DNA of 64,000 nucleotides from Alphaproteobacteria bacterium (GCA_024742485.1 JANSYK010000002.1:1426001-1490000); one strand, 5' to 3'. Positions 1 through 9,392 are shown, numbered from the stretch's first letter. Translations and numbers: made by a program. The notes: generated from the sequence alone by a model not told the origin.

Positions 1-812
1 AGGCCGCCACCCTGTGCGGGGGTCACGCTGCCGACCCGTGCTGCCGAGATGATGCCCGACAAGGCGGCGCAGGCACCGGCAAGCGCAAAGCAGATCAGCT
101 TGACCTGCATCGGCCTGACGCCGTTGGCTGTTGCGGCCGGGGCATTGCCGCCCACAGCGAAGACATGATTGCCGAAGCGGTGATGGCGCAGGGTGAAATG
201 AAACAGGACCGTCAGCACGAAAAACCAGACGAAAGGCATTTGTATCGGGCCCAGCGACCCGGCAAAGGCCTCCTTGAAGGATTCGCTTCCGGAAAACCGT
301 ATGGCCTGTGCGCCGTGGACGAAAAAGATCATGCCCTTCCAGAACAACATGGCGCCGAGCGACACGATGAATGACGGCAACAGGAACCGCATGGCGATGA
401 GACCGTTGCTCATGCTGATGGCGGCGCCGACGACAATCATCAGTGGCGCCGCCAGCCAGGCGCTGAGGCCCGCCGCAATCAGCATGGAACACACAACGGC
501 CGTAAAGGCGTAGATCGAACCGACGGACAGATCGAACTCGCCGGCGATCATCAGGAAGCCAACGCCGAGGGCAATGATGCCGAGGGTCGGAATGGCCTTC
601 AGCATGATCGAGATGTTGGATGGCGAGAGATAGCGAAACTGTTCCGACCAGATGAGGCCGGCAATGATACAGGCCAGCTGTATCAGCACAAAGGCCACGA
701 TAATGTTGCCTGCCGATGTGGCCAGCAATTTGTCCAGCAGGCCTCTCAGACCGCCACGGGTGGTGATCCTGCTCGGCGCAACCGCCTGCGCATTTCCGTT
801 TGTATCTGCCAT
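1..812 (-). CDS. Sugar ABC transporter permease, RbsC family (3' part outside window)
   Basis: Inner-membrane permease of a ribose/xylose-type (CUT2) importer. I translated it from the complementary strand. It starts at an ATG (810-812) with MADTNGNAQAV and runs hydrophobic to the window edge, about 270 residues, so the C-terminus is missing. Family-typical stretches are the membrane segment GIIALGVGFLMIAGEFDLSV and, near the edge, the conserved AVGGNAPAATANGVR loop followed by LICFALAGACAALSGII. It lies 56 bp downstream of the periplasmic binding protein on the same strand, with a strong hairpin between them. The ATPase is probably outside the window. The substrate cannot be read from the sequence. 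Confidence 0.9.
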   Translation of the reverse strand, partial: MADTNGNAQAVAPSRITTRGGLRGLLDKLLATSAGNIIVAFVLIQLACIIAGLIWSEQFRYLSPSNISIMLKAIPTLGIIALGVGFLMIAGEFDLSVGSIYAFTAVVCSMLIAAGLSAWLAAPLMIVVGAAISMSNGLIAMRFLLPSFIVSLGAMLFWKGMIFFVHGAQAIRFSGSESFKEAFAGSLGPIQMPFVWFFVLTVLFHFTLRHHRFGNHVFAVGGNAPAATANGVRPMQVKLICFALAGACAALSGIISAARVGSVTPAQGGG

Positions 813-830
813 CGGGGTCCCCGCTGTCAT

Positions 831-852
831 GGCCCGGCAAGGTCGCCGGGCC
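831..852 (-). promoter_or_regulatory. Stem-loop between binding-protein and permease genes
   Basis: Perfect 8 bp inverted repeat GGCCCGGC / GCCGGGCC with a 6-nt loop, lying 16 bp after the binding-protein stop. There is no U-run, so it is not a classical terminator. Such hairpins between binding-protein and permease genes are known to stabilise the upstream message or attenuate readthrough, which would give excess binding protein. The role here is inferred. Confidence 0.6.
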
Positions 853-868
853 ACTTGATTATGCACGA

Positions 869-1816
869 CTAGCGCGTATCACCCGCGAATTCGACGGCCG
901 TTGTGTAATTCGAAGCGTCGATCAGGCCCGCTCCACCGGTCGCCATGTCGGACGGGTAGAGACCGTAACGGATGTAGTGGGCCAGCTGCGCGATGGCATA
1001 GAACCCCTGCGTATAGGGCTGCTGATCGACCGTGGCCGTGATCCGTCCGCTCTTGATGCCATCGAGAATTTCCGGCGCAACGTCAAATCCGCCGATCGGA
1101 ATATCCATGCCCACTTCATCAAGCGCCTGCTGCGCCATCATCATCGGCTGTTGACCAAGTCCGATAATGGCTTTCGCGTCGGAATTGCCGATCAGATACT
1201 GGGTCATTGCGGTCAACACCTCGGGAAGGCGGTCGGTCACACCCACCAGGTCCGCCTTGGCGCCGACTTCGCCGAGGGCCTTCTGCACACCGCGATGGCG
1301 CAGGACCGCATAGGCGGCTTCGGGATATTCCACCGGCGTGAAGACCTTGTCGCCGTCACCCAGATTGTGTTCCTCGACCATGCGCTTGCCGATCGCGTAA
1401 CCGGCATCCACGAAGTTCTGTCCGACAAAGGCCATGCGGCAATTTCCGGCAGCGCCTTCGCTGTCGTCGATATTGAATCCAATGACCGGCGTGCCCTTTT
1501 CCATTGTCTGGCAGACGGCATCGTCGAATGCGTTGTCATCCCAGATTTCAACGGCCAATCCGTCAACGCCATTGGCCAATGCGGTTTCCATGATGTTGTT
1601 TTGGCGCACCACATCGTTTTCCGCATACTGAATGTCAAGATTCACATTGAGGTTTTTGGCGGCCTCGTTCGCGCCCTTTTCCAGAGGCTGAAAAAACGGC
1701 ACGCCGGCGGCGGCATAGATGATCATGGTGATATCGACCGGCTCCTCCTGTGCCATGGCCGGGCCCATCATCATGAGACCGGCAATAATGGCGGTCGTTG
1801 CTTTGGTCAGCTTCAT
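869..1816 (-). CDS. Periplasmic sugar-binding protein, Peripla_BP_4 / RbsB-like
   Basis: Substrate-binding protein of the same ABC importer. The 315 aa product has a signal peptide (residues 1-22, ending GPAMA before QEEPVD), then a two-lobe type I periplasmic binding fold. Typical stretches are IIYAAAGVPFFQPLEKGANEA in the N-lobe, VDGLAVEIWDD, PVIGFNIDDSEG and, in the C-lobe, GLGQQPMMMAQQALDEVG and IPIGGFDVAPEIL. The ATG is preceded by GGGAGAGAAC, a good ribosome binding site. It is first in the operon that continues into the RbsC-type permease. A monosaccharide ligand is likely but not identified. Confidence 0.9.
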   Translation of the reverse strand: MKLTKATTAIIAGLMMMGPAMAQEEPVDITMIIYAAAGVPFFQPLEKGANEAAKNLNVNLDIQYAENDVVRQNNIMETALANGVDGLAVEIWDDNAFDDAVCQTMEKGTPVIGFNIDDSEGAAGNCRMAFVGQNFVDAGYAIGKRMVEEHNLGDGDKVFTPVEYPEAAYAVLRHRGVQKALGEVGAKADLVGVTDRLPEVLTAMTQYLIGNSDAKAIIGLGQQPMMMAQQALDEVGMDIPIGGFDVAPEILDGIKSGRITATVDQQPYTQGFYAIAQLAHYIRYGLYPSDMATGGAGLIDASNYTTAVEFAGDTR

Positions 1817-1847
1817 TGTTCTCTCCCATTTTCCAAAAGCTGTGCCA

Positions 1848-1876
1848 AATAAGCGCCTTTAGATATTATGTGTCAA
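1848..1876 (-). promoter_or_regulatory. Candidate sigma-70 promoter of the sugar ABC operon
   Basis: On the minus strand TTGACA (1871-1876) is followed after 17 nt by CTTATT (1848-1853), about 30 bp upstream of the binding-protein start. The -35 box is perfect and the -10 box weak, which fits a promoter needing an activator. AT-rich flanking sequence (1877-1915) could carry a regulator site, but I see no clear palindrome. Confidence 0.4.
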
Positions 1877-2021
1877 CCTTTTTCATAGTATGATAAATAT
1901 CTATTCATTCAATTATTGACGGCTGACGTGCGTGACCACTCGCATTTCTGGTGCGATAATAAAGTGTTTTCAGTGGTTTAAGGTGTTGGTGCGAAATGAC
2001 CCGATATTGGGCCAGAAAGGG

Positions 2022-2723
2022 TCAAAGGGCCCGGGTCAGCCGATCGATCACGCCGTTCAGTGTTCCCAAATCATCTGCCGGGCGGTCAGAAACGTCACTG
2101 CGCACCAGGCAAGCTTGCGACCGCAATATGATTCCGTCGCTCAGGATTTTCAGGTGATTGGCCTTCAGCGTCGAACCGGTCGAGGTAATATCGACAATGA
2201 TATCCGCCTGTCCGGAGGCGGGTGCGCCCTCGGTCGCCCCAAGGCTTTCGACGATCCGATAGACCTGGATGCCGTGCTGCGCCGAAAAGAACCGCTGCGT
2301 CAGACGCCAGTATTTGGTGGCAATGCGCAGGCGGCGGCCATGGCGCGATCGAAACTCCGAGGCGACGTCACCGAGGTCCGCCATGCTGTCGACGTCGATC
2401 CAGACCTGCGGCACGGCGACAACCACATCAGCCTTTCCGAAACCGAGCCGGGCGCAGAACGTCACCTTTTGGTCGGCATCGGCGAGATCCTCGCGCACCA
2501 GATCTTCGCCGGTTATGCCGAGATCCACGCCGCCATGGCCAAGTTCACGGGCAATTTCCGACGCTGACAGAAAGGCGATGTCCACACTGTCCTCGCCATC
2601 GATCCGGCCGCGATAGGATCGATCATGCCCGACGGAAGTAATCTCCAAGCCGGCGCGCGCAAAGATCGCCAGCGCATCCTCCTTCATCCGGCCCTTGGAG
2701 GGCAGGGCAATGGTGATGCTCAT
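2022..2723 (-). CDS. hisG: ATP phosphoribosyltransferase catalytic subunit (short form)
   Basis: First step of histidine synthesis: PRPP + ATP to N1-(5-phosphoribosyl)-ATP. The product is 233 aa from the ATG at 2723 ([18 protein letters not shown]); a longer frame from 2768 adds 15 residues lying inside hisZ and is unlikely. It has the N-terminal substrate-binding stretch, [10 protein letters not shown] and, near the C-terminus, the PRPP-loop region [19 protein letters not shown]. The length and lack of a C-terminal regulatory domain make it a short-form HisG, which needs HisZ. Its ATG overlaps the hisZ stop (ATGA), giving translational coupling. Confidence 0.95.
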   Translation of the reverse strand: MSITIALPSKGRMKEDALAIFARAGLEITSVGHDRSYRGRIDGEDSVDIAFLSASEIARELGHGGVDLGITGEDLVREDLADADQKVTFCARLGFGKADVVVAVPQVWIDVDSMADLGDVASEFRSRHGRRLRIATKYWRLTQRFFSAQHGIQVYRIVESLGATEGAPASGQADIIVDITSTGSTLKANHLKILSDGIILRSQACLVRSDVSDRPADDLGTLNGVIDRLTRAL

Positions 2724-3841
2724 ATCGCCGCCCCCCGTTCGCGGGCCTGGTCGATCCGGTCGAGCCACAGGGAGAATCCGACAGCCGGAATAGCCGACGT
2801 TGCGCCAAGCAGTGTCAGCAACTGGTCATAGCGGCCGCCACCGGCCAGGACCGCGCCGTCCGATGCGATTTCGAACACCAGCCCGGTGTAATAATCCAGT
2901 GGCCGACCGAAGGCCGCCCGATAGTGCATGGCCGCAACATCCCGGTCACTTTCCCTCAGGGCAGACACCCGTGCATCAAAACCGGCAAGAGCCACATCCA
3001 GATCAAGGCCCGCCTTGGCGGCAAAATCCCGCAATGCCGTCGGCGCGTCTGACAGCCTGGCTTCCAGCGCCAGGAAATCCTTCAGTACGGCCAAGGCTCT
3101 GTCGTCGAGATGGGCATCGGCCAATTGTGTCTTGGCGATCAGCCGGTTGGCGATTTCAACCGGCGTGCGGCTGGTCTGGCTGAGATAGCCGGTTGTCCGC
3201 ATATGCGTTTCAAGGTGGTCGGTCAGCGCGTCGGCGTCGCCATTTCGGGCCAGTTCAGCGAGCTGATCATCAAGACCGGCGACACGCCCCGTCGGTTCCG
3301 ACAGGGACCGCATCAGCGTATCCAGCATGTCCCGGTCACCGAAAGCGCGAATGAGACGTGTTTGCCAGCCACCGGGAAGGCCGAGCGCTGCCACCACTGC
3401 CTCGAAGACCGTCTGGTCGCCAAGCACAATCGTGAGACTGGCGCCGGGAAGAACCATGGAGAGCGTGTCTGCGGCATCGGACACCGCACGGGCATCCGCC
3501 GCGGCGATGTCGGCGTTACCCAGATCCTCGATGCCCGATTGGAAGAACTCGTTTCCACCGTCCCGCCGTTGGCGGAACACCTGGCCGAGATAGGCATAGC
3601 GTTTTGGCGTTCCCGAATTGACGGCAATGTGGCGCATGCAGACCGGAATGGTAAATTCCGGGCGCAGGCACAGACTTTGCCCGGTTTCACTTTCCGTCAG
3701 GAAAATCCGCCGCCGCAGATCCTCACCGGCCATGTCAAGAAAGGGATCCGCCGGCTGAATGACCGGTATATCAAGCCTCGGAGCCGCACGCGCCGCAAAC
3801 AGAGCCAGCATGTCGTCGGCAAAGTCTGGTTCGCCAAGCAT
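2720..3841 (-). CDS. hisZ: ATP phosphoribosyltransferase regulatory subunit HisZ
   Basis: Histidyl-tRNA-synthetase paralogue that partners short-form HisG to form the allosteric, histidine-inhibited octamer; it does not charge tRNA. The 373 aa product has class II synthetase-like motifs ([57 protein letters not shown]) but ends without the anticodon-binding domain found in HisS. I prefer the ATG at 3841, 2 bp after the hisS stop, over the TTG at 3847; AAGGCGG upstream is a suitable binding site. It sits between its paralogue hisS and its partner hisG. Confidence 0.93.
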   Translation of the reverse strand: MLGEPDFADDMLALFAARAAPRLDIPVIQPADPFLDMAGEDLRRRIFLTESETGQSLCLRPEFTIPVCMRHIAVNSGTPKRYAYLGQVFRQRRDGGNEFFQSGIEDLGNADIAAADARAVSDAADTLSMVLPGASLTIVLGDQTVFEAVVAALGLPGGWQTRLIRAFGDRDMLDTLMRSLSEPTGRVAGLDDQLAELARNGDADALTDHLETHMRTTGYLSQTSRTPVEIANRLIAKTQLADAHLDDRALAVLKDFLALEARLSDAPTALRDFAAKAGLDLDVALAGFDARVSALRESDRDVAAMHYRAAFGRPLDYYTGLVFEIASDGAVLAGGGRYDQLLTLLGATSAIPAVGFSLWLDRIDQARERGAAI

Positions 3842-3843
3842 GA

Positions 3844-5364
3844 TCAATCCGCCTTGAGATCATCCGCCTGCGCCGCAAGCACGTTCTGGACCTCGGTTAC
3901 AAGGTCATCCGCTTTGACGGAAATCTGCGCCGGACGGCTGGCCCGCCAGGCGGCATTGTCCTCGATGTCCTCGGACAGGCGCTTTCCTTCGATCAGGTCC
4001 TTGATCTGAACCGTGCCGTCCTCACGTTCTTGCGAGCCCTGGATAATGGCGATCGGACATCCGCGCCGGTCGGCATATTTCAATTGATTGCCGAAATTCT
4101 TCGGATTGCCCTGAAACATCTCGGCGCGAATCCCGGCGGCCCGCAATTGTGAGACGAAACGTTGGTATTGGGCCATGCTCTGCGCATCGCGATCCATGAC
4201 ACACACAACCACCGGTGCCGTGGCGCCCTGCCGGTCGAGCTTTCCGAGATTCTTCAGCGCGGTCATCAGGCGTGACACACCGATGGAAAATCCGGTCGCT
4301 GGAACCGGCTGACCCATGAAGCGCGACACCAGACCGTCATAGCGGCCGCCGCCGCCGACCGATCCGAATTGCACCGTCTGTCCCTTTTCATTGGTTACGT
4401 CGAACAGCAATTCGGCCTCGTAGACCGGTCCGGTGTAATACTCCAGGCCGCGGACCACCGACGGATCGATCTTGACGCGCCCGTCGCCATAGCCGGCTGC
4501 CTCGAACAGACCGGCCATCAGTGACAGTTCACCAACGCCTTCTGCGCCCTTGGTGTCCGCCTCGCCGATCACATTCTCCAGATTGGAGATCGTATTGCCG
4601 CTGTCGGTGCCCGCCGCTTCGACAAAGGCGATGACGCGATCGATCGCTGCCGTGTCAAGACCCGCACCCTTGGTGAAATCGCCACTGTCATCCTTGCGCC
4701 CGTCGCCGAGCAGAAGCCGAACGCCCTCAACACCGAACTTGTCCAGCTTGTCGATGGCGCGCAGCACCGTCAGCCGGGTCAAGGCGTCTTCCTCGCCGCC
4801 AATGCCGATGGAAGCCATCACCCCATCGAGTACCTTTCGGTTGTTCACCCGGATGACATAGTCGCCGCGGGCAATGCCAAGCGCTTCCATTGTATCAGCC
4901 ATCATCATGCACATTTCGGCATCCGCCTGGACACCGGGCGCACCAACGGTGTCGGCGTCGAACTGCATGAACTGGCGGAACCGTCCGGGACCGGGCTTTT
5001 CATTGCGGAACACCCAGCCATTGCGATAGGTCCGGTAAGGCAACTGGATGGTGTTGTAATTTTCCGCGACATGCCGGGCCAGCGGTGCCGTTAGATCATA
5101 GCGAAGGCTCATCCACTGATCGTCATCATCAGTGAGCGAAAAGACCCCTTCATTCGGCCGGTCGCTGTCGGGCAGGAATTTGCCCAGCGCATCCGTATAT
5201 TCAAACAGCGGCGTTTCCACCGGATCGAAGCCGTAACGTTCAAACACGGCACGGATTTGGGCAATCATCGCATCGGTTGCGCGGATGTCGTCCGGTGACC
5301 GGTCGACAAATCCGCGCGGCAGGCGCGCCTTCAGCCTTGGCTGTTTTTTCTTCTTCTCGCCCAT
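3844..5364 (-). CDS. hisS: Histidyl-tRNA synthetase
   Basis: Class II aminoacyl-tRNA synthetase charging tRNA-His. The product is 506 aa from the ATG at 5364 ([19 protein letters not shown]); a frame open to 5457 adds an implausible 31-residue leader. Visible motifs: [13 protein letters not shown] (motif 2 region), [21 protein letters not shown], the histidine motif [12 protein letters not shown], and motif 3 [15 protein letters not shown] with [14 protein letters not shown]-terminal anticodon-binding domain follows ([13 protein letters not shown] onwards). It is slightly longer than the E. coli enzyme, as usual in Rhizobiales. It heads a hisS-hisZ-hisG cluster. Confidence 0.95.
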   Translation of the reverse strand: MGEKKKKQPRLKARLPRGFVDRSPDDIRATDAMIAQIRAVFERYGFDPVETPLFEYTDALGKFLPDSDRPNEGVFSLTDDDDQWMSLRYDLTAPLARHVAENYNTIQLPYRTYRNGWVFRNEKPGPGRFRQFMQFDADTVGAPGVQADAEMCMMMADTMEALGIARGDYVIRVNNRKVLDGVMASIGIGGEEDALTRLTVLRAIDKLDKFGVEGVRLLLGDGRKDDSGDFTKGAGLDTAAIDRVIAFVEAAGTDSGNTISNLENVIGEADTKGAEGVGELSLMAGLFEAAGYGDGRVKIDPSVVRGLEYYTGPVYEAELLFDVTNEKGQTVQFGSVGGGGRYDGLVSRFMGQPVPATGFSIGVSRLMTALKNLGKLDRQGATAPVVVCVMDRDAQSMAQYQRFVSQLRAAGIRAEMFQGNPKNFGNQLKYADRRGCPIAIIQGSQEREDGTVQIKDLIEGKRLSEDIEDNAAWRASRPAQISVKADDLVTEVQNVLAAQADDLKAD

Positions 5365-5468
5365 GTTCTGATTTCCGGCAGTGCTGGTGTTTGGTCTCAA
5401 CCCCGATACCTTTGGGGTTTTCGCGGCCTTCCTAAACCATCCGCCGCATCGCAGCAAGCGACGGCGCG

Positions 5469-6110
5469 CTAAGAGTTCCGCGAGGGTCGAACGAAGGCGC
5501 GGCGTTCGTTTTCACAGACCGCCCTCACGCAACATCCTTCTATATGGTCATTGACCATGCCCATCGCCTGCATGAAGGCATAGACCGTCGTCGGCCCGAC
5601 AAAGCTCCAACCGCGTTTTTTCAGATCCTTTGAAATCGCCGTCGATGTTTCGGTGGTGGCAAGGGTCCGCAGCGTATCGTAGTCGAGGGTCCGGGGACGC
5701 TGGTCAGGGCCCGGTTCGAAATCCCAGAAATAGGCGGCAAGCGAACCGAACTCCCGGCGCAATTCGATGGCCCGATGCGCATTGTTGATTGTCGATCTGA
5801 TTTTGCCACGGTGACGGATGATGCCGGCATCGGTGACCAGCCGCTCAATGTCATCCTCGCCGAAGGCGGCAACCGCATCGATGTCGAACCCGGCAAACGC
5901 TGCACGAAAATTGTCGCGCTTGCGCAAGATGGTCAGCCAGGACAGGCCCGATTGAAAGCCTTCCAGGCAGATCTTTTCAAACAGTCTCGTATCATTTGAG
6001 ACCGGCCGGCCCCATTCCGCATCATGATAGGTCAGATAGTCGTCTTTTCCGCCATACCAGAAGCAACGCGGTTTTCCATCGGGTCCTTCGATCAGTCCGG
6101 ATGTCGACAC
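5469..6110 (-). CDS. tag: DNA-3-methyladenine glycosylase I
   Basis: Base-excision repair enzyme removing 3-methyladenine from alkylated DNA. The product is 213 aa from a GTG at 6110, chosen because AGGAGA lies 6-7 nt upstream; a TTG at 6140 would place that site inside the gene. HhH-superfamily Tag features are seen: the N-terminal Zn ligands in RCFWYGG and [10 protein letters not shown], the base-pocket stretch [14 protein letters not shown], and C-terminal [22 protein letters not shown] with the second ligand pair in NDHIEGCC. It lies upstream of hisS on the same strand, 104 bp away, and is divergent from the first L,D-transpeptidase gene. Confidence 0.93.
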   Translation of the reverse strand: MSTSGLIEGPDGKPRCFWYGGKDDYLTYHDAEWGRPVSNDTRLFEKICLEGFQSGLSWLTILRKRDNFRAAFAGFDIDAVAAFGEDDIERLVTDAGIIRHRGKIRSTINNAHRAIELRREFGSLAAYFWDFEPGPDQRPRTLDYDTLRTLATTETSTAISKDLKKRGWSFVGPTTVYAFMQAMGMVNDHIEGCCVRAVCENERRAFVRPSRNS

Positions 6111-6270
6111 TTTGCTTCTCCTGTCATGGTTAATGGGCAATCTGGCCTGTTTATCGAAGGATTAACCGGCTTTTTCAACGGGTCGATAACCTTGCCAAAA
6201 GCTTTCTCCGCGGATTCGCATTTTATCGGTTTCGATTCACCTTTGAGTCTTTTTACCCGGCCACTGTCAA

Positions 6271-6285
6271 CGAACAAATTGTTCG
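6271..6285. promoter_or_regulatory. 15-bp perfect palindrome between tag and the L,D-transpeptidase gene
   Basis: CGAACAA-A-TTGTTCG has 7-bp perfect arms and sits 70 bp before the L,D-transpeptidase start and 161 bp from the divergent tag start. This is a plausible operator for a dimeric repressor. It resembles a CGAAC-N4-GTTCG LexA box but the spacing is 5, and alphaproteobacterial LexA sites are GTTC-N7-GTTC, so the cognate factor is unknown. Confidence 0.35.
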
Positions 6286-6354
6286 CTGCCTGCGTGTTTC
6301 GTTGCCGAAACGTGTGCGGTTCCTTGTTGTCTGACGAAAGGGTGTATCCGTCCG

Positions 6355-7086
6355 ATGAAAACCAAATTTCTTGTTCTTGCTGCCGTTTGTCTTGGGGTCG
6401 CGTCGGGCGCAGCCCAGGCCAATGATCGTTATGGGCAACGGCCGCCCGTGGTCCTCAGCCCGGATCTTTCGGCTCCCTGGGTAACCCAATTGCGCCAACC
6501 CGGATCGGTTCATGGTGCCGGTCGGATCGTGTCCAAGAAGCGTGTCACGCGCAGAGCGGCCGTCTCGCGGAAGAAGGCCACTCGACGCGTATCGGTGCAG
6601 CGCCGGGACCAGGCGCGCGCCCAGACAATGAACCCGATTTACCTGCCGCAGATCGTCTCCTATCAGAGCACGCAAAAACCCGGCACCATCATCATTGATA
6701 CACCCAACCGTTTCCTCTACCTGGTGCTCGGCAACGGGCAGGCCAGACGATACGGCGTCGGTGTCGGCAAACCCGGTTTTGAATGGGCCGGAACGCATCG
6801 CGTATCGCGGAAAAGGGAATGGCCGGACTGGCGTCCGCCGGCGGAGATGATTGCCCGGGAGAAACGAAAGGGACGAATTCTACCGGCCTATATGGCTGGT
6901 GGACCATCCAATCCGCTGGGCGCCCGCGCCCTGTATCTCGGTTCGACGCTCTACCGGATCCACGGAACCAATCAGCCTTGGAGCATCGGCGGTGCGGTAT
7001 CATCCGGGTGCATTCGCATGCGCAATGAGGATGTGGTGGATCTTTATGAACGGGTCGGAAACGGCACCAAGGTCATCGTGATCTAG
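6355..7086 (+). CDS. Secreted L,D-transpeptidase (YkuD), first of a tandem pair
   Basis: Periplasmic enzyme that forms 3-3 peptidoglycan cross-links or attaches proteins to peptidoglycan. The 243 aa product has a signal peptide (1-22, VASGAAQA before NDRYGQ) and a basic linker of about 70 residues (KKRVTRRAAVSRKKATRRVS). The YkuD domain spans about 105-243 and carries PGTIIIDTPNRFLYLVL and the catalytic HGTNQPWSIGG (His203) with SSGCIRM (Cys219). A GAAAGGG site precedes the ATG. The paralogue downstream shares the same domain core. It could cross-link peptidoglycan or anchor an outer-membrane beta-barrel, as shown for related enzymes in Rhizobiales. Confidence 0.92.
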   Translation: MKTKFLVLAAVCLGVASGAAQANDRYGQRPPVVLSPDLSAPWVTQLRQPGSVHGAGRIVSKKRVTRRAAVSRKKATRRVSVQRRDQARAQTMNPIYLPQIVSYQSTQKPGTIIIDTPNRFLYLVLGNGQARRYGVGVGKPGFEWAGTHRVSRKREWPDWRPPAEMIAREKRKGRILPAYMAGGPSNPLGARALYLGSTLYRIHGTNQPWSIGGAVSSGCIRMRNEDVVDLYERVGNGTKVIVI

Positions 7087-7130
7087 AGCCATTCAGGTTT
7101 TGATGGAATCGTTAAAACTGAATGCATCAA
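7085..7130 (+). repeat. Dispersed palindromic element, copy A
   Basis: Starts on the TAG stop of the preceding gene (cTAGAGCCATTCAGG). The arms are ATTCAGGTTTTG and, weaker, TAAAACTGAAT, then GCATCA. The second hairpin of the element is diverged or absent. It lies in gene orientation directly behind the L,D-transpeptidase. Confidence 0.75.
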
Positions 7131-7492
7131 GGATATACGCGACCGGCAACGGTCTCTCTGATAACAGCTTGTTTGACCTGAATCAGCAGGGTCGGGGCCT
7201 TGGCCCCGACCCTGTTTTTTGATCGGTCAACCGCCAATCAGGGCGAATCGACTGCCGGCGAAGACCGGACGAGATCACTTTTTTGCACTCAGTAGTTGTG
7301 GTCGAATCTTGCCGGATTTGACGCCTCTCAGTAGGGTTTTGATTTTAAGGGTCACAATACGCCAAATACACGTATGAGGAGAGTTCGCATGGATTCTCGA
7401 TGATCACATTCTCTTTATCTTTGATCACTATTCTTGTAACTCAGTGTACTGATGTTACCCTGAGAGTCGAACAACCGGAGAGGAACTGAACC
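7087..7492. other. 406-bp intergenic stretch between the two L,D-transpeptidase genes
   Basis: Contains element copy A (to 7130), a strong terminator (7187-7220) and about 270 bp without a supportable gene. It carries the control region of the second L,D-transpeptidase; GGAGAGGAAC lies just before its GTG start. I could not assign a confident promoter. Confidence 0.6.
7187..7220 (+). terminator. Rho-independent terminator after the first L,D-transpeptidase gene
   Basis: CAGGGTCGGGGCC / GGCCCCGACCCTG stem of 13 bp with a TT loop, then six T. A textbook intrinsic terminator separating the two paralogues into independent transcription units. Confidence 0.92.
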
Positions 7493-8191
7493 GTGAGCAA
7501 GCTCGTTTCGCCATTGCTTGCCGCCGCACTGATCGTAGGATCGCTTGCGGCGAGCAATGTAGCCCATGCTTTCATGCGCGATGACACCGTGGCGCGGCAG
7601 GCCATGCCGTCGAACGTGATCACCGTGGCAACCCAGAAAAAACAGCCGAAAGCCAAATTCCAGCGTCGCAAGGTTCGCATCGAAACAAACGAACGGCCGG
7701 GTACGATCATCATTGATACCCAGCGCAAGTTTCTCTATTTCATCGAAGGCAATGGCAAGGCAACCCGCTACGGTGTTGGCGTCGGACGGGAAGGTTTCGG
7801 CTGGGCCGGAACGGTCAAGGTTGGGCGAAAGGCTGAATGGCCGGACTGGCGCCCACCAGCCAGCATGATCGCCCGCGAAAAGAGAAAAGGCCGGATCATT
7901 CCGCGCTATGTCAAAGGCGGCATCAACAACCCGTTGGGTGCCCGTGCGCTTTATCTTCACAAGGGTGGCCGTGACACGATCTATCGTATTCATGGCACCA
8001 ACCAGCCTTGGACCATCGGTCTGAACATGTCGTCCGGCTGCATTCGGATGATGAACAAGGACGTCAAGCACCTTTACAAACGCGCACCGATCGGCGCCAA
8101 GGTGATTGTTATTGGACCAAACAGCCGCAATGCCTCGAGAATCTACAATGAAAGAGGCATCGACATACTGGCAACTCTGTTCCGCAACTAA
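7493..8191 (+). CDS. Secreted L,D-transpeptidase (YkuD), second of a tandem pair
   Basis: Paralogue of the gene upstream. It has a GTG start with GGAGAGGAAC ahead of it. The 232 aa product has a signal peptide (1-26, ASNVAHA before FMRDD), a shorter linker and the YkuD core: PGTIIIDTQRKFLYFIEGNG, TVKVGRKAEWPDWRPPASM, and catalytic HGTNQPWTIG (His167) with SSGCIRM (Cys183). The C-terminus extends about 18 residues beyond the paralogue (NSRNASRIYNERGIDIL). It has its own control region, so the two enzymes may be made under different conditions. Confidence 0.92.
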   Translation: MSKLVSPLLAAALIVGSLAASNVAHAFMRDDTVARQAMPSNVITVATQKKQPKAKFQRRKVRIETNERPGTIIIDTQRKFLYFIEGNGKATRYGVGVGREGFGWAGTVKVGRKAEWPDWRPPASMIAREKRKGRIIPRYVKGGINNPLGARALYLHKGGRDTIYRIHGTNQPWTIGLNMSSGCIRMMNKDVKHLYKRAPIGAKVIVIGPNSRNASRIYNERGIDILATLFRN

Positions 8192-8288
8192 AGCAATTCA
8201 GGTTTTGACGGAAACGCCAAAGCCTGAATGCACCAACGAAATCAGGGCCGGCACCGCTGGACCGTTTCTGACGGGAGTGAAACGGTCT
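8189..8288 (+). repeat. Dispersed palindromic element, copy B
   Basis: Begins at the TAA stop of the second L,D-transpeptidase (TAAAGCAATTCAGG). The first hairpin (8194-8230) has arms ATTCAGGTTTTG and the variant CAAAGCCTGAAT. The second hairpin is CCGTTTC...GAAACGG (8262-8285) followed by TCTGG. It has the same orientation as the upstream gene. Confidence 0.8.
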
Positions 8289-8623
8289 GGATTGCAAATC
8301 CGAGACCGGTTGCTGGTCTCCAGATCAAGACCGCAGGTGACGCGTGTCCCCTGCGGTTTTTGTTGTTCGAGCCCAACCAAATTGAGAGACACACTGTTCG
8401 TATTTCAGGAACAGTGGAGTGATCCGATCGCTTTGACAGGCGGAAAATCTCACTGCAAACAAGGGCTTCTCCCGGATCCGGATCATCGCCGGGTGATCTC
8501 GGCGGCGCGTATTCAGTGAACCTATGCACAAAAGATACCCTGTCATTGCCGCTGTCTCAAACCTATCTGCTGTCCAGCGCCAATTCGGCGCATTCGCAAG
8601 ATAACCCATCAGGACACCCATCC
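8192..8623. other. 432-bp intergenic stretch before the GST gene
   Basis: Holds element copy B, a small hairpin (GAGACC...GGTCTC, 8302-8320), a terminator (8331-8361) and the GST upstream region. The open frame that reaches the GST from 8516 is not supported by a ribosome site or by homology. No other gene is visible. Confidence 0.6.
8331..8361 (+). terminator. Rho-independent terminator
   Basis: CCGCAGG / CCTGCGG stem with a 12-nt interior and five T (TTTTTG) directly after. It ends transcription from the second L,D-transpeptidase. Confidence 0.8.
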
Positions 8624-9331
8624 ATGAGCGCTCTCTCAGATTTCCCGATTGCCCGGCATTGGCCGGCCTCCAATGACCACGTCATCCAGCTCTATTCCTA
8701 CCCCACGCCCAATGGCGTCAAGGCGTCGATTGCTCTGGAAGAACTTGGCCTGCCCTATGAACCCCATCTGGTCTCCATCGGCGCGGACGACCAGAAAACA
8801 CCGGCATTCCTGTCGCTCAATCCCAATGGCAAAATACCGGCGCTGATCGATCCGGACGGTCCGGACGGCACACCGATCGGCATTTTTGAATCCGGTGCCA
8901 TTTTGCTCTATCTGACGGAAAAGACCGGCAGACTGATCCCGGCTGATGCGGCCGGGCGAGTCGAATGCATCCAGTGGCTGTTTTTTCAAATGGCCGGTGT
9001 CGGTCCGATGTTTGGCCAGTTCGGCCACTTCTACAAATTTGCCGCGGACAAGATCACCGATACCTATCCGACAGAGCGCTACACCAATGAGACGAAGCGC
9101 CTCCTCAAGGTGCTTGATCAGCGGCTGGAAGGCCGCCAATGGTTGGTGGCTGACATGTACACGATCGCCGATATCGCCACATTCCCCTGGGTGCGCACCG
9201 TTCGCGACTTCTACGATGGCGGAGAGGTGTTGGGTCTTGATGAATTCACCAATATCGCGGCGTGGCTCGCGCGTTGTCTGGAGCGGCCTGCGGTGATCAA
9301 GGGCTCGAACATTCCGGCGCGACCGCAGTGA
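8624..9331 (+). CDS. Glutathione S-transferase family protein, YfcG/YghU-like
   Basis: Probable glutathione-dependent disulfide oxidoreductase of the Nu-class (YfcG) group. The 235 aa product runs from MSALSDFPIARHW; a frame open from 8516 adds 36 unsupported residues. The thioredoxin-fold N-domain is IQLYSYPTPNGVKASIALEE, with the GSH-binding NPNGKIPALIDPDG and GIFESGAILLYLTEKTG. The all-alpha C-domain has QWLFFQMAGVGPMFGQFGHF and ADIATFPWVRTV. The active residue is probably the Thr/Asn of PTPNG rather than Tyr or Cys, as in YfcG. It stands alone and converges on groEL across a bidirectional terminator. Confidence 0.85.
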   Translation: MSALSDFPIARHWPASNDHVIQLYSYPTPNGVKASIALEELGLPYEPHLVSIGADDQKTPAFLSLNPNGKIPALIDPDGPDGTPIGIFESGAILLYLTEKTGRLIPADAAGRVECIQWLFFQMAGVGPMFGQFGHFYKFAADKITDTYPTERYTNETKRLLKVLDQRLEGRQWLVADMYTIADIATFPWVRTVRDFYDGGEVLGLDEFTNIAAWLARCLERPAVIKGSNIPARPQ

Positions 9332-9392
9332 CCGGTTGCCGGTGCCAGCGATTCTCGTAGTTGCAATGTTGGTTTAACAGCCAGCCGATAAC

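Noticed and set aside
800..1852. A long plus-strand open frame (about 350 codons)
   Set aside because: It is antisense to the binding-protein gene, which has a signal peptide, family motifs and a ribosome site.
5365..5457. HisS with a 31-residue N-terminal extension
   Set aside because: The extra residues ([15 protein letters not shown]...) lack similarity and the ATG at 5364 gives the normal start.
6271..6285. CGAACAA-A-TTGTTCG as a LexA box for tag
   Set aside because: Spacing is 5 rather than 4 for the Gram-positive type, and alphaproteobacterial boxes are GTTC-N7-GTTC. Kept only as an operator of unknown factor.
8419..8446. TGATCC followed after 16 nt by GGAAAA upstream of the GST gene as a fifth RpoE promoter
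   Set aside because: The -35 box fits but the -10 position lacks CGTAA, and it is about 180 bp before the GST start with a terminator between it and the upstream gene only.
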